This document shows positions 15,181-22,081 of a stretch of 22,081 nt of DNA, piece by piece. The notes under the pieces are model-generated. The model saw only the letters and a list, made by a program, of their open reading frames with translations. It was not told where the DNA came from and did no database searches. This DNA is from DASUBV01 sp035763085 (GTDB lineage Bacteria > Actinomycetota > Actinomycetes > Streptosporangiales > Streptosporangiaceae), in the NCBI GenBank assembly GCA_035763085.1, contig DASUBV010000242.1, positions 1 to 22,081 of the forward strand. The letters are read 5' to 3'. Position numbers and translations under genes: made by a program. The number at the start of each line of letters is the position of its first letter. Within the stretch, counting starts at the first letter, position 1.

Positions 15181-15237
15181 CTAGGCAGCGATGCCGCTTT
15201 CGGCCCCCCTCCGCTGCCGCCTGATCAGAGAGCAGTC

Positions 15238-15681
15238 ATGACCTCAGCTCAGACCGACGAGATCGTGGAGCGCATCCTGCGCACCTACCGCACCATCACG
15301 GTCGTCGGCGCCAGCAAGATGCCGGGCAAGGCGGCGCACTACGTGCCCGAGCACATGCAGGCGCACGGCTGGCGGATCATCCCGGTCAACCCCACCGCCC
15401 GGGTCGTCCTGGGCGAGACGGCCTACCCGGCGCTGGCCGATGTGCCCCGGCAGGTGGGCCTGGTGAACGTCTTCCGGCCGTCGCCGCAGACGCCGGATGT
15501 CGCGCGCCAGGCCGTCGCGGCCGGCGCCAGCGCGCTGTGGCTGCAGCTCGGCATTGCCTCGGCGCAGGCACGCCAGATCGCCGAGGATGCGGGGCTGCTG
15601 TATGTCGAGAACCGGTGCCTGATCATCGAGCAGCGCCGGCTCGGCCTGCACGCACCAGACGCCGCGCGGCGCGAGAGCTAG
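15238..15681 (+). CDS. CoA-binding domain protein (CoA_binding_2, YccU-like)
   Basis: A 147-residue single-domain Rossmann protein. TITVVGASKMPGKAAHYVPEHM (19-40) is the nucleotide/CoA-binding loop, IIPVNPTARVVLGETAYPAL the second strand block, VNVFRPSPQTPDVARQAVAAG the third, and WLQLGI (101-106) with VENRCLIIE (123-131) the conserved end carrying the family cysteine. Proteins of this group bind coenzyme A and resemble the CoA-binding part of succinyl-CoA synthetase, but act alone; in some bacteria they are CoA-ylated or regulate metabolism under redox stress. The exact role here is unknown. The ATG at 15238 has only a weak purine-rich stretch upstream (GAGAG). It converges with the MFS gene over a hairpin. 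Confidence 0.88.
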   Translation: MTSAQTDEIVERILRTYRTITVVGASKMPGKAAHYVPEHMQAHGWRIIPVNPTARVVLGETAYPALADVPRQVGLVNVFRPSPQTPDVARQAVAAGASALWLQLGIASAQARQIAEDAGLLYVENRCLIIEQRRLGLHAPDAARRES

Positions 15682-15691
15682 TCAGGCCGCT

Positions 15692-15717
15692 GACCGGGCT
15701 CCCCGGCGAGCCTGGTC
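15692..15717. terminator. Hairpin terminator between convergent genes
   Basis: GACCGGGCT and AGCCTGGTC pair as a 9-bp stem (one G-U) around an 8-base loop, between the stops of the CoA-binding and MFS genes, which are 43 bases apart. It probably serves both. Confidence 0.6.
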
Positions 15718-15724
15718 CGGCTCA

Positions 15725-17215
15725 TCACCGGGACTCCCCCGCTGGTGCTGACGCTGCCGGCGGACGCCCCCGGCCGAGCCGGGCATGGCGGGCGGCCCGG
15801 CCGGTCAGCGCGGCGACGGCAGCGGTCAGGACCAGGTCGATGCCCAGCGCTGCAGCCGCCGCGTGCGGGTAGCGGCCGGCGCTCGCGGCCGGGCGGCCGG
15901 CGATGCCGAGGAACACGGTGCCGACGACAGCGACCCCGGCCGAGCTGGCGAACTGCTGGGCCGTGGTCAGGGCGCCTGCCCCGGCACCCGCCAGCTGCGG
16001 CGGGACCGTGACCAGCGCGGCGCCGATCAGCGCGGGCAGGACAACGCCGTTGCCCAGGCTGCCCGCGGTGATCAGCACGATGATCCAGGGCAGGCCCGCC
16101 CGGCCGCCGGCCGCGATGGCGAGCGCGGCGAGCGCGGCGGTGGTGATGAGCGCGCCGGCCACGACGGCCCGCTGCCCGTACCGGCGCAGCAGCCGCGGCC
16201 CGGCCAGGGCGGACGCGGAGAACGCGACGCAGGCCGGGGCGAACGCGAGCCCGGCGCCGAGGGCGCTCAGGCCCAGCCCGTCCTGCAGGTACAGGGTCAG
16301 GATGAACATGAAGCTGCCGAAGTAGGCCAGGAAGCAGGCGTTGGCGGCGAGGCCGGCCCGGAAGCCCGGGTCGGCGAGCAGGGACAGGTCCAGGACGGGC
16401 TGGCCGCCCCGGCGGCGCAGCGACTGCAGCCACCAGCCGGTCAGCGCGGCCGCCGGGAGGACGGTGCCGAGCGCCACCCAGGTCCAGGCGGGCCAGCCCT
16501 GGCCGGGGCCGAGGGTGAGCGGCAGCAGGGCCAGCGCCAGGACCGCCGCCGTGCCGGCCGCGCCGGCCGGGTCCAGCCGCGGGCGGCCGCCGCGGCGCGC
16601 GGCCGCCGGGAGCCAGCGGGTGGCCAGCGCGACGGCGACCGCGGCGACGGGCAGGTTGATCAGGAAGATCACCCGCCAGCTCAGGCCCGCGACATCGGCG
16701 GAGATCAGGGCCCCGCCCAGGACCTGCGCGGCGACCGAGCCGGCACCGGAGGCGAGCCCGAAGAAGCCCAGGGCGCGCGGCCGGGCCGCGGCCGGCATCG
16801 TGGCGGTGATGAGCGCCAGCACCTGCGGCAGCATGGCGGCGGCCGACAGGCCCTGGGCCAGCCGGGCGATGACCAGCTCGGCGGGACTCTGCGCGGCGCC
16901 GCAGGCGAGCGAGCTGACCGCGAACGCCACCATGCCCGCGGTGTAGACGCGGCGGTGGCCGAACAGGTCGCCCAGCCGGCCGCCGGTGATCAGCCCGGCG
17001 GCGTAGGCGAAGGCGTAGCCGCCCACGACGAGCTGCAGCAGCGACCCGCTGGCGTGCAGGTCGCGCTGCAGGCCTGGCGCGGCGACATTGACGACGAAGA
17101 AGTCGAACTGGCCCATGAATGTCGCCGTGAGCAGCACGGCCAGCGCCCGGCCGGTCATGCCCCGGGCTGGTTCGGCGTCAGCGATAGCCTGCTGCGCCCC
17201 GGTGAGCTGCCTCAT
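15725..17215 (-). CDS. MFS drug exporter, DHA2 (14-helix) family
   Basis: A 496-residue proton-driven efflux protein with about 14 hydrophobic helices. The first helix block FDFFVVNVAAPGLQRDL is the DHA2 D1-type motif; GGRLGDLFGHRRVY (78-91) is MFS motif A between helices 2 and 3; and FGLASGAGSVAAQVLGGALI is the antiporter motif C region with its Gly-rich kink. It resembles EmrB/QacA-type transporters. ATG 17215 fits, but an ATG 19 codons later (MTGRALAV) is possible, since the first ~20 residues are polar. It is divergent from the Rrf2 regulator with only 62 bases between starts. That region holds an inverted repeat, so the regulator probably controls this exporter. The substrate is unknown. 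Confidence 0.92.
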   Translation of the reverse strand: MRQLTGAQQAIADAEPARGMTGRALAVLLTATFMGQFDFFVVNVAAPGLQRDLHASGSLLQLVVGGYAFAYAAGLITGGRLGDLFGHRRVYTAGMVAFAVSSLACGAAQSPAELVIARLAQGLSAAAMLPQVLALITATMPAAARPRALGFFGLASGAGSVAAQVLGGALISADVAGLSWRVIFLINLPVAAVAVALATRWLPAAARRGGRPRLDPAGAAGTAAVLALALLPLTLGPGQGWPAWTWVALGTVLPAAALTGWWLQSLRRRGGQPVLDLSLLADPGFRAGLAANACFLAYFGSFMFILTLYLQDGLGLSALGAGLAFAPACVAFSASALAGPRLLRRYGQRAVVAGALITTAALAALAIAAGGRAGLPWIIVLITAGSLGNGVVLPALIGAALVTVPPQLAGAGAGALTTAQQFASSAGVAVVGTVFLGIAGRPAASAGRYPHAAAAALGIDLVLTAAVAALTGRAARHARLGRGRPPAASAPAGESR

Positions 17216-17234
17216 GGCCCTGCTTTCGGTTAAT

Positions 17235-17255
17235 CGTGGATATTAAATGTCTACG
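17235..17255. promoter_or_regulatory. Operator candidate for the Rrf2 regulator
   Basis: Arms CGTGGATAT and ATGTCTACG are separated by TAA and match at 7 of 9 paired positions, giving an AT-rich imperfect palindrome in the short gap between the MFS and Rrf2 starts. Rrf2-family dimers bind palindromes of about this size. It lies upstream of the candidate -10 box of the Rrf2 gene and close to the MFS start. Confidence 0.5.
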
Positions 17256-17265
17256 AAGGCGATGA

Positions 17266-17271
17266 TACGGT
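17266..17271 (+). promoter_or_regulatory. -10 box of a leaderless promoter for the Rrf2 gene
   Basis: TACGGT (TANNNT) ends 6 bases before the GTG at 17278 and no ribosome site is present, so the Rrf2-lpd transcript probably begins at or next to the start codon. Confidence 0.4.
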
Positions 17272-17277
17272 GGCCGG

Positions 17278-17815
17278 GTGAGACTGTCACAGGGGGTGGA
17301 GTGGGGGCTGCACTGCGCCTTGCTGCTGGCGCAGGCGCCGGACGGGCTGGCCGTGCCGCGGCGCACCCTGGCCGAGCACTATGACCTGCCCGAGGCGTAC
17401 CTGGCCAAGCAGTTGCAGTCGCTGGTGGCGGCCGGGATCCTGCACGCGGTGTCCGGCCCGCGCGGTGGGTACCGGCTGGCCCGGCCGCCCGCCGAGATCA
17501 CGGTGCTGGACGTGCTGGACGCCGTCGAGGGCACCGCTGACCCGTTCGTGTGCCAGGAGATCCGCCAGCGGGGCGTCATCCCGGTGACCCCCGAGCAGTG
17601 CCGGCGGCCGTGCGCGATCGCCGCGGTGATGACCCGGGCGCACCAGGCGTGGCGCGCGTCACTGCGCGCGGTCACGCTCGCTGAACTGGCCGGGCGGGTG
17701 CCGCGGCCGGTGCGCGAGCAGCAGCGGGCCAGGTTCGCGCAGCTGCGGCAGTCCCCGCGCCGGGCGGGCGGCCCCCGGTCAGGGACCGCCGCCGCCGGTG
17801 CTGCAGGATCAGCTC

Positions 17816-17823
<8 letters not shown>
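17278..17823 (+). CDS. Rrf2-family transcriptional regulator, possible Fe-S sensor
   Basis: A 181-residue regulator. The opening MRLSQGVEWGLHCALLLA, then RRTLAEHYDLPEAYLAKQLQSLVAAGIL and SGPRGGYRLARPP, is the Rrf2 winged helix with its glycine-rich wing (28-70), followed by the dimer helix VLDVLDAVEG. Rrf2 members such as IscR and NsrR sense iron-sulfur status, redox or NO through a cluster held by three Cys. Here Cys92, Cys108 and Cys112 lie in the right region, but their spacing is wider than the tight Cys triplet of IscR/NsrR, so a cluster is possible but not certain. The GTG start fits a leaderless transcript. Its 3' end overlaps the lpd gene by 8 bases, so the two are co-expressed. The C-terminal ~40 residues are Arg/Ala-rich and probably disordered. 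Confidence 0.9.
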
Positions 17824-19219
<1,396 letters not shown>

Positions 19220-19228
19220 GCGCCAGCG

Positions 19229-19259
19229 CCGCCCCGGCCGGCCGTGACAGCCGGGGCGG
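19229..19259. terminator. Bidirectional terminator hairpin
   Basis: Perfect 10-base arms CCGCCCCGGC and GCCGGGGCGG with an 11-base loop lie just after the lpdA stop and just before the stop of the convergent SDR gene. No U-tract follows. Confidence 0.7.
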
Positions 19260-19288
19260 GGCGGCGCCCGGGTGCGCTCAGGCCGCGG

Positions 19289-20026
19289 CTACCAGGGGAT
19301 GGCGCCGTCGTGGCCGGTGAAGGTGCCGGTGGGCGCATCCGGCGGCAGCGTCGCGGCCTCGACCACGACTCGCGCGGCCTGCTCGGCGGTCAGCGGGGCC
19401 TGCTCCCGGTTGGCCGGCGTCAGGTCGGTCTGCACGAAGCCCGGGCAGACGGAGGTGACCTTGACGGGCGTGCCGGCCAGCTTCTTGGCCAGGGCGATGG
19501 TGAGGCTGTTCAGGGCGGCCTTGGAGCTCTGGTAGGCGGGCAGCACCATCGGGTAGTAGGGCGACTGCGGGTCCTGCTGGTCGGCCAGCGAGCCCATCGT
19601 GGTGGAGACGTTGACCACGCGCCCGGCCGGGCTGTTGCGCAGCAAGGGCAGGAACGCCTCGATCACCCATGCCGGGCCGGTCAGGTTGGTCTGCACGGTC
19701 TGCTGGAAGGCGGCCGGGTCCGCGAACTCGTGCTGCCCGGCCGCGGTTGCCTCGGGCAGGATGCCGGCGTTGTTGATCAGGATGTCGAGCCGGCCGTGCC
19801 GGTCTCGTACCTGCTCGGCAGCGTGCTGCACTCCGGGAAGGGAGGTGACATCGAGGACCAGCCACTCGGCCGCCAGGCCCGCAGCTGTCAGCTGCGCGGC
19901 GGCGTCACGGGCGCGGGACTCGTCGCGGCCGGCGATGATCACGGTGTGGCCGGCAGTGGCCAGCGCGCGGGCAGCCGCGAAACCCAGGCCGCGGTTGGCG
20001 CCGGTGATCAGCGCGATTGATGACAT
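19289..20026 (-). CDS. SDR-family oxidoreductase
   Basis: Short-chain dehydrogenase/reductase, 245 residues. LITGANRGLGFAAARAL (7-22) is the NADP-type cofactor loop (GxxxGxG); AGRDESRARDAA supplies the Arg after the second strand, favouring NADPH; LDILINNAGIL contains the NNAG motif (85-88). The catalytic set is Ser141 in VNVSTTMGSL with Tyr165 and Lys169 in YQSSKAAL. The carbonyl-reductase-like insertion between Ser and Tyr (DQQDPQSPYYPMVL) and the end TGTFTGHDGAIPW resemble the carbonyl reductase/oxidoreductase group common in actinomycetes. The ATG at 20026 has an excellent AAGGAG site. It is probably a single-gene unit, with its 3' end at the shared hairpin with lpdA. The substrate is unknown. 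Confidence 0.92.
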   Translation of the reverse strand: MSSIALITGANRGLGFAAARALATAGHTVIIAGRDESRARDAAAQLTAAGLAAEWLVLDVTSLPGVQHAAEQVRDRHGRLDILINNAGILPEATAAGQHEFADPAAFQQTVQTNLTGPAWVIEAFLPLLRNSPAGRVVNVSTTMGSLADQQDPQSPYYPMVLPAYQSSKAALNSLTIALAKKLAGTPVKVTSVCPGFVQTDLTPANREQAPLTAEQAARVVVEAATLPPDAPTGTFTGHDGAIPW

Positions 20027-20167
20027 GCGAGAACTCCTTCGTCTTCGGCAGGCCCTGGCCGGGTGACCCCGGCTCAGGGCGCAAGGGGCGCCGTGCGCCC
20101 GCCGGGTAGACGGCTGCAGCCACGGGAACGTGAGATGCGCCAGCGGAAATTTCCTGAGCAGGCCGGC

Positions 20168-20186
20168 CCGGTCACCGGGTGACCGG
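20168..20186. repeat. Perfect 9-bp palindrome upstream of the SDR gene
   Basis: CCGGTCACC-G-GGTGACCGG lies in the 227-base gap between the two SDR genes, about 140 bases upstream of the first SDR start and 68 bases after the end of the second. It could be the binding site of a dimeric regulator, or a hairpin that ends the upstream thioesterase-SDR message. No regulator gene is adjacent on either side. Confidence 0.45.
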
Positions 20187-20253
20187 ACACCGCGGGCAGG
20201 CACGCGGGCGCTGCGGCCTGCCCGGGCAAGGGAAACCTCGGCGCGCCGACGGC

Positions 20254-21036
20254 TCAGTGCACGGACAGGCCGCCGTCGATGCAGACCGACTGGCCGGTGA
20301 TGTAGGCCGAGGCGCGGCTGGCCAGGAAAACCGCCGCGCCGGCGAAGTCCTCGGCCAGGCCGTTGCGGCCGACCATGGTGCGCTCCGCCAGCGCCGCCAC
20401 CCGGTCGGGGTCGGACGACAGCCGCGCGTTGAGCGGCGTCATGACGAAGCCGGGGACCAGGGTGTTGCTGGTCACGCCGTGCGAGGACCACGCCTCGGCC
20501 TGAGACCGGGATAGCGACTCCAGGCCGCCCTTGGACACGCCATAGGCACCGCTCTGGACAAACGCGCGGTGCGCCTGCTGCGAGCTGATGTGGATCAGCC
20601 GGCCGAAGCCCCGCACCGCCATCCCCGGGCCGAAGCGCTGGCCGAGCAGGAACGGCGCCTCCAGGTTGACGGCCATCGTGGTGTCCCAGGTCTGCTCGTC
20701 GAGCTCGCCGAGCGGCGGCCGGAGGTTCACCCCGGCGGAGTTGACGACAATGTCCGGCTCGCCGAAGACGGCGGCCGCCTCCTCAGCGGCCGCGCGGATG
20801 CGTTCCCGTGAGCTCAGGTCGGCGCTCACCCAGTCCGCGCGGCAGCCGTCGGCGGTCACCTCGGCGGTGACCTCGGCCAGCCGCTCGGTGTCCCGTGCCA
20901 CGACGACGACACTCGCGCCCGCGCGCGCCAGGGCGCCGGTGATGGCCCGGCCGATGCCCGAGCTGCCGCCGGTGACGACGGCTACCAGGCCGTCGAGTGA
21001 GAACAGCTCGTCCAGGTAGGAACTGGAGGTCACCAC
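20254..21036 (-). CDS. SDR-family oxidoreductase (FabG-like)
   Basis: Classical SDR, 260 residues, with all key residues: VTGGSSGIGRAI (21-32, cofactor loop), DIVVNSAGV (95-103), Ser151 or 152 in LIHISSQQA, and Tyr165/Lys169 in YGVSKGGLES, ending in the usual AYITGQSVCIDGGLSVH. It resembles 3-ketoacyl-ACP reductase or gluconate 5-dehydrogenase-type enzymes; the 16-residue N-terminal lead (SSYLDELFSLDG) is typical of the latter. The GTG at 21036 is a double GTG with a GAGGA about 12 bases upstream, so the start may be one codon later. It lies 23 bases after the thioesterase stop, so the two form an operon that may act on the same acyl or hydroxy compound. This is less certain than the family call. 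Confidence 0.92.
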   Translation of the reverse strand: MVTSSSYLDELFSLDGLVAVVTGGSSGIGRAITGALARAGASVVVVARDTERLAEVTAEVTADGCRADWVSADLSSRERIRAAAEEAAAVFGEPDIVVNSAGVNLRPPLGELDEQTWDTTMAVNLEAPFLLGQRFGPGMAVRGFGRLIHISSQQAHRAFVQSGAYGVSKGGLESLSRSQAEAWSSHGVTSNTLVPGFVMTPLNARLSSDPDRVAALAERTMVGRNGLAEDFAGAAVFLASRASAYITGQSVCIDGGLSVH

Positions 21037-21059
21037 GTCAGGTCACTTCCTCGGTCAGG

Positions 21060-21479
21060 TCAGCTGCCGGCGGGCCCGGCCAGGACCGCCTGGGTCTGGA
21101 TCGTCCGGGCGGCCAGCCGCCCGTCGTCGGTGCGGACGTCGGTCTCGATCACGATGGTGCGGCTGCCGACGTGCACCGGCCGGCTGACTGCCGTCGCCGT
21201 GCCGGACCGGACAGCGGCGATGAAGTTGGTCTTGCCCTCGATGGTGGCCGTGCCCTGCGCGGTGGCCGGCAGGTTGAGGTAGGCGCACAGGCCTGCGGCG
21301 GAGTCGGCCAGGGTCATGACGATCCCGCCGTGCAGGATGCCGTTGCTGGTGCACAGGCCGGGCGCCCAGTCCAGGGACAGCTGCACCTGGCCGGGCGTGC
21401 AGTCGCCGGCCCGGATGCCGAGAGTGGCGCACAGCGGCATCAGCCGGCGGATGAGCTCGGTGGGGGTTTCCTCGGGCAT
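21060..21479 (-). CDS. Hotdog-fold thioesterase (PaaI-like)
   Basis: A 139-residue acyl-CoA thioesterase of the PaaI/YbgC-like hotdog group. The hallmark is TSNGILHGGIVMTLADSAAGL, with HGGI at 50-53 and the nearby Asp59 of the active site. The strands TIEGKTNFIAAVRSG and RPVHVGSRTIVIETDV follow, then ARTIQTQAVL. It would hydrolyse a CoA thioester, often aromatic or medium-chain. The ATG at 21479 lacks a strong ribosome site but is preceded by GATAAT at leaderless distance; a frame reaching 21509 has no signal. First gene of an operon with the SDR downstream, and divergent from the ECF sigma gene (67 bases between starts), so that factor may influence this unit. Confidence 0.9.
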   Translation of the reverse strand: MPEETPTELIRRLMPLCATLGIRAGDCTPGQVQLSLDWAPGLCTSNGILHGGIVMTLADSAAGLCAYLNLPATAQGTATIEGKTNFIAAVRSGTATAVSRPVHVGSRTIVIETDVRTDDGRLAARTIQTQAVLAGPAGS

Positions 21480-21485
21480 GACCTG

Positions 21486-21491
21486 ATTATC
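21486..21491 (-). promoter_or_regulatory. -10 box of a leaderless promoter for the thioesterase-SDR operon
   Basis: On the minus strand GATAAT lies 6 bases before the ATG at 21479, close to the TATAAT consensus and at leaderless distance. No -35 is visible in the GC-rich sequence behind it, so an alternative sigma factor or an extended contact may be needed. Confidence 0.45.
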
Positions 21492-21546
21492 GCGGTGCGC
21501 GGCGGCCACCGCCGGGCCGGGCCAGGCGGGGGACGAGACTGGGAGG

Positions 21547-22081
21547 GTGCAGGACGCGGGGGAACTGGAACAGGCCTACCGCCAGGAGGCCACCCGGATC
21601 CGGGCAGCGCTGGCCGCGCGGCTCGGTGATGTCGGCCTGGCCGAGGAGCTGGTCCACGACGCGTTCGTCGAGGCCATGGAGCACTGGCCCGCCGAGGGCG
21701 TGCCGCCCAGTCCCGGCGGCTGGCTGGCGACGACCGCCCGGCGCAAGGGCATCGACCGGCTGCGCCGCGAGCGGGCCGGGCAGCAGAAGCTGGCCCTGCT
21801 GGCCGCGACCGAGCCGCTGCTCGCCGGGGCGGCGGGCCAGCCGGCGCGGCCCGGCGAGCTGGCTCGTGACCAGGGTGCGGCCGATGAGCTGCTGAGCCTG
21901 ATCTTCGCCTGCTGCCATCCGGCGCTGTCGCGTGAATCGCAGATCGCGCTGACCCTGCGGGCGGTCTGCGGGCTGACCACCGCGGAGATCGCGGCGGCGT
22001 TCCTGAGCAGCGAGCCGGCGATGGCGCAGCGGCTGACGCGGGCCCGCAAGGCGCTGCGCGACACCGGGTCAGCGATCCGGG
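21547..22081 (+). CDS. ECF sigma factor, ECF42/DUF6596-like, 3' end outside window
   Basis: At least 178 residues; the frame is open to the window end, so the C-terminus is missing. Sigma region 2 is seen as LGDVGLAEELVHDAFVEAM with GWLATTARRKGIDRLRRER (core-binding and -10 recognition). Then come DELLSLIFACCHPALSRESQ and ALTLRAVCGLTTAEIAAAFL, with AMAQRLTRARKALRD, the region 4/DUF6596-type block. Members of this group (ECF42-like) carry a long C-terminal helical extension and are often beside a YCII/DGPF-domain protein, which would lie further right. The GTG at 21547 is the likely start, with G-rich sequence upstream (GGGGGACGAG). It is divergent from the thioesterase operon. Family call is good; subgroup is from memory of the motif order. 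Confidence 0.85.
   Translation, partial: MQDAGELEQAYRQEATRIRAALAARLGDVGLAEELVHDAFVEAMEHWPAEGVPPSPGGWLATTARRKGIDRLRRERAGQQKLALLAATEPLLAGAAGQPARPGELARDQGAADELLSLIFACCHPALSRESQIALTLRAVCGLTTAEIAAAFLSSEPAMAQRLTRARKALRDTGSAIR

Noticed and set aside
15785..17233. Plus-strand frame opposite the MFS gene
   Set aside because: Glu/Gly/Arg/Gln-rich low-complexity shadow of a membrane protein gene.

Overview
The window is chromosomal DNA from a very GC-rich Gram-positive bacterium, most likely a filamentous actinomycete (Actinomycetota). The signs are G or C at almost every third codon position, frequent GTG starts, several promoters whose -10 box (TANNNT) sits only 6-7 bases before the start codon (leaderless transcripts), and the gene families present (bacterial nitric oxide synthase, WYL and Rrf2 regulators, an ECF42-like sigma factor, SPFH and DHA2 proteins). 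I cannot name the genus. I see no tRNA, rRNA, CRISPR array, insertion sequence, integrase or phage gene. It reads as ordinary accessory chromosome made of many short transcription units.

Layout. 0.1-1.5 kb: a stand-alone bacterial nitric oxide synthase with an Ala-Pro N-terminal tail encoded by a CACCGG tandem repeat. 1.5-1.9 kb: a gap rich in inverted repeats. 1.9-3.4 kb (-): a B12-binding radical SAM protein that looks like the hopanoid C-3 methylase HpnR. 3.7-4.9 kb (-): an SPFH/band-7 membrane protein followed by a small ribbon-helix-helix protein. These are divergent from an ABC-2 exporter pair at 5.0-6.8 kb (+), with an AT-rich, repeat-bearing double promoter between them. 6.9-9.7 kb (-): an FAD aromatic monooxygenase and a WYL regulator, separated by what looks like the broken 5' end of another gene. 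10.0-11.5 kb (-): an AMP-forming acyl-CoA synthetase, preceded by a possible very small ORF. 11.8-13.6 kb: a leaderless small winged-helix protein (+), convergent with and overlapping a Tat-type arylsulfotransferase-like protein (-). 14.1-15.7 kb: an unknown protein (+), an NTF2-like DUF1348 protein (-) and a CoA-binding protein (+). 15.7-19.2 kb: a DHA2 drug exporter (-) divergent from an Rrf2 regulator (+) that overlaps a dihydrolipoyl dehydrogenase (+) by 8 bases. 19.3-21.5 kb (-): two SDR oxidoreductases and a hotdog thioesterase, the thioesterase and second SDR forming an operon. 21.5 kb to the end (+): an ECF42-like sigma factor cut by the window edge.

How the genes may work together. 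Functional groups visible from arrangement alone are the ABC exporter pair, the SPFH/RHH pair, the Rrf2-lpd operon with its divergent exporter, and the thioesterase-SDR operon. I see no single large pathway. The most interesting points are the predicted 3-methylhopanoid enzyme in an actinomycete beside a NO synthase, the repeat-encoded NOS tail, the structured gap between those two genes, the SPFH/RHH pair with a hairpin between them, and the Rrf2-lpd unit with an inverted-repeat operator candidate. None of these is proven to be a new system.
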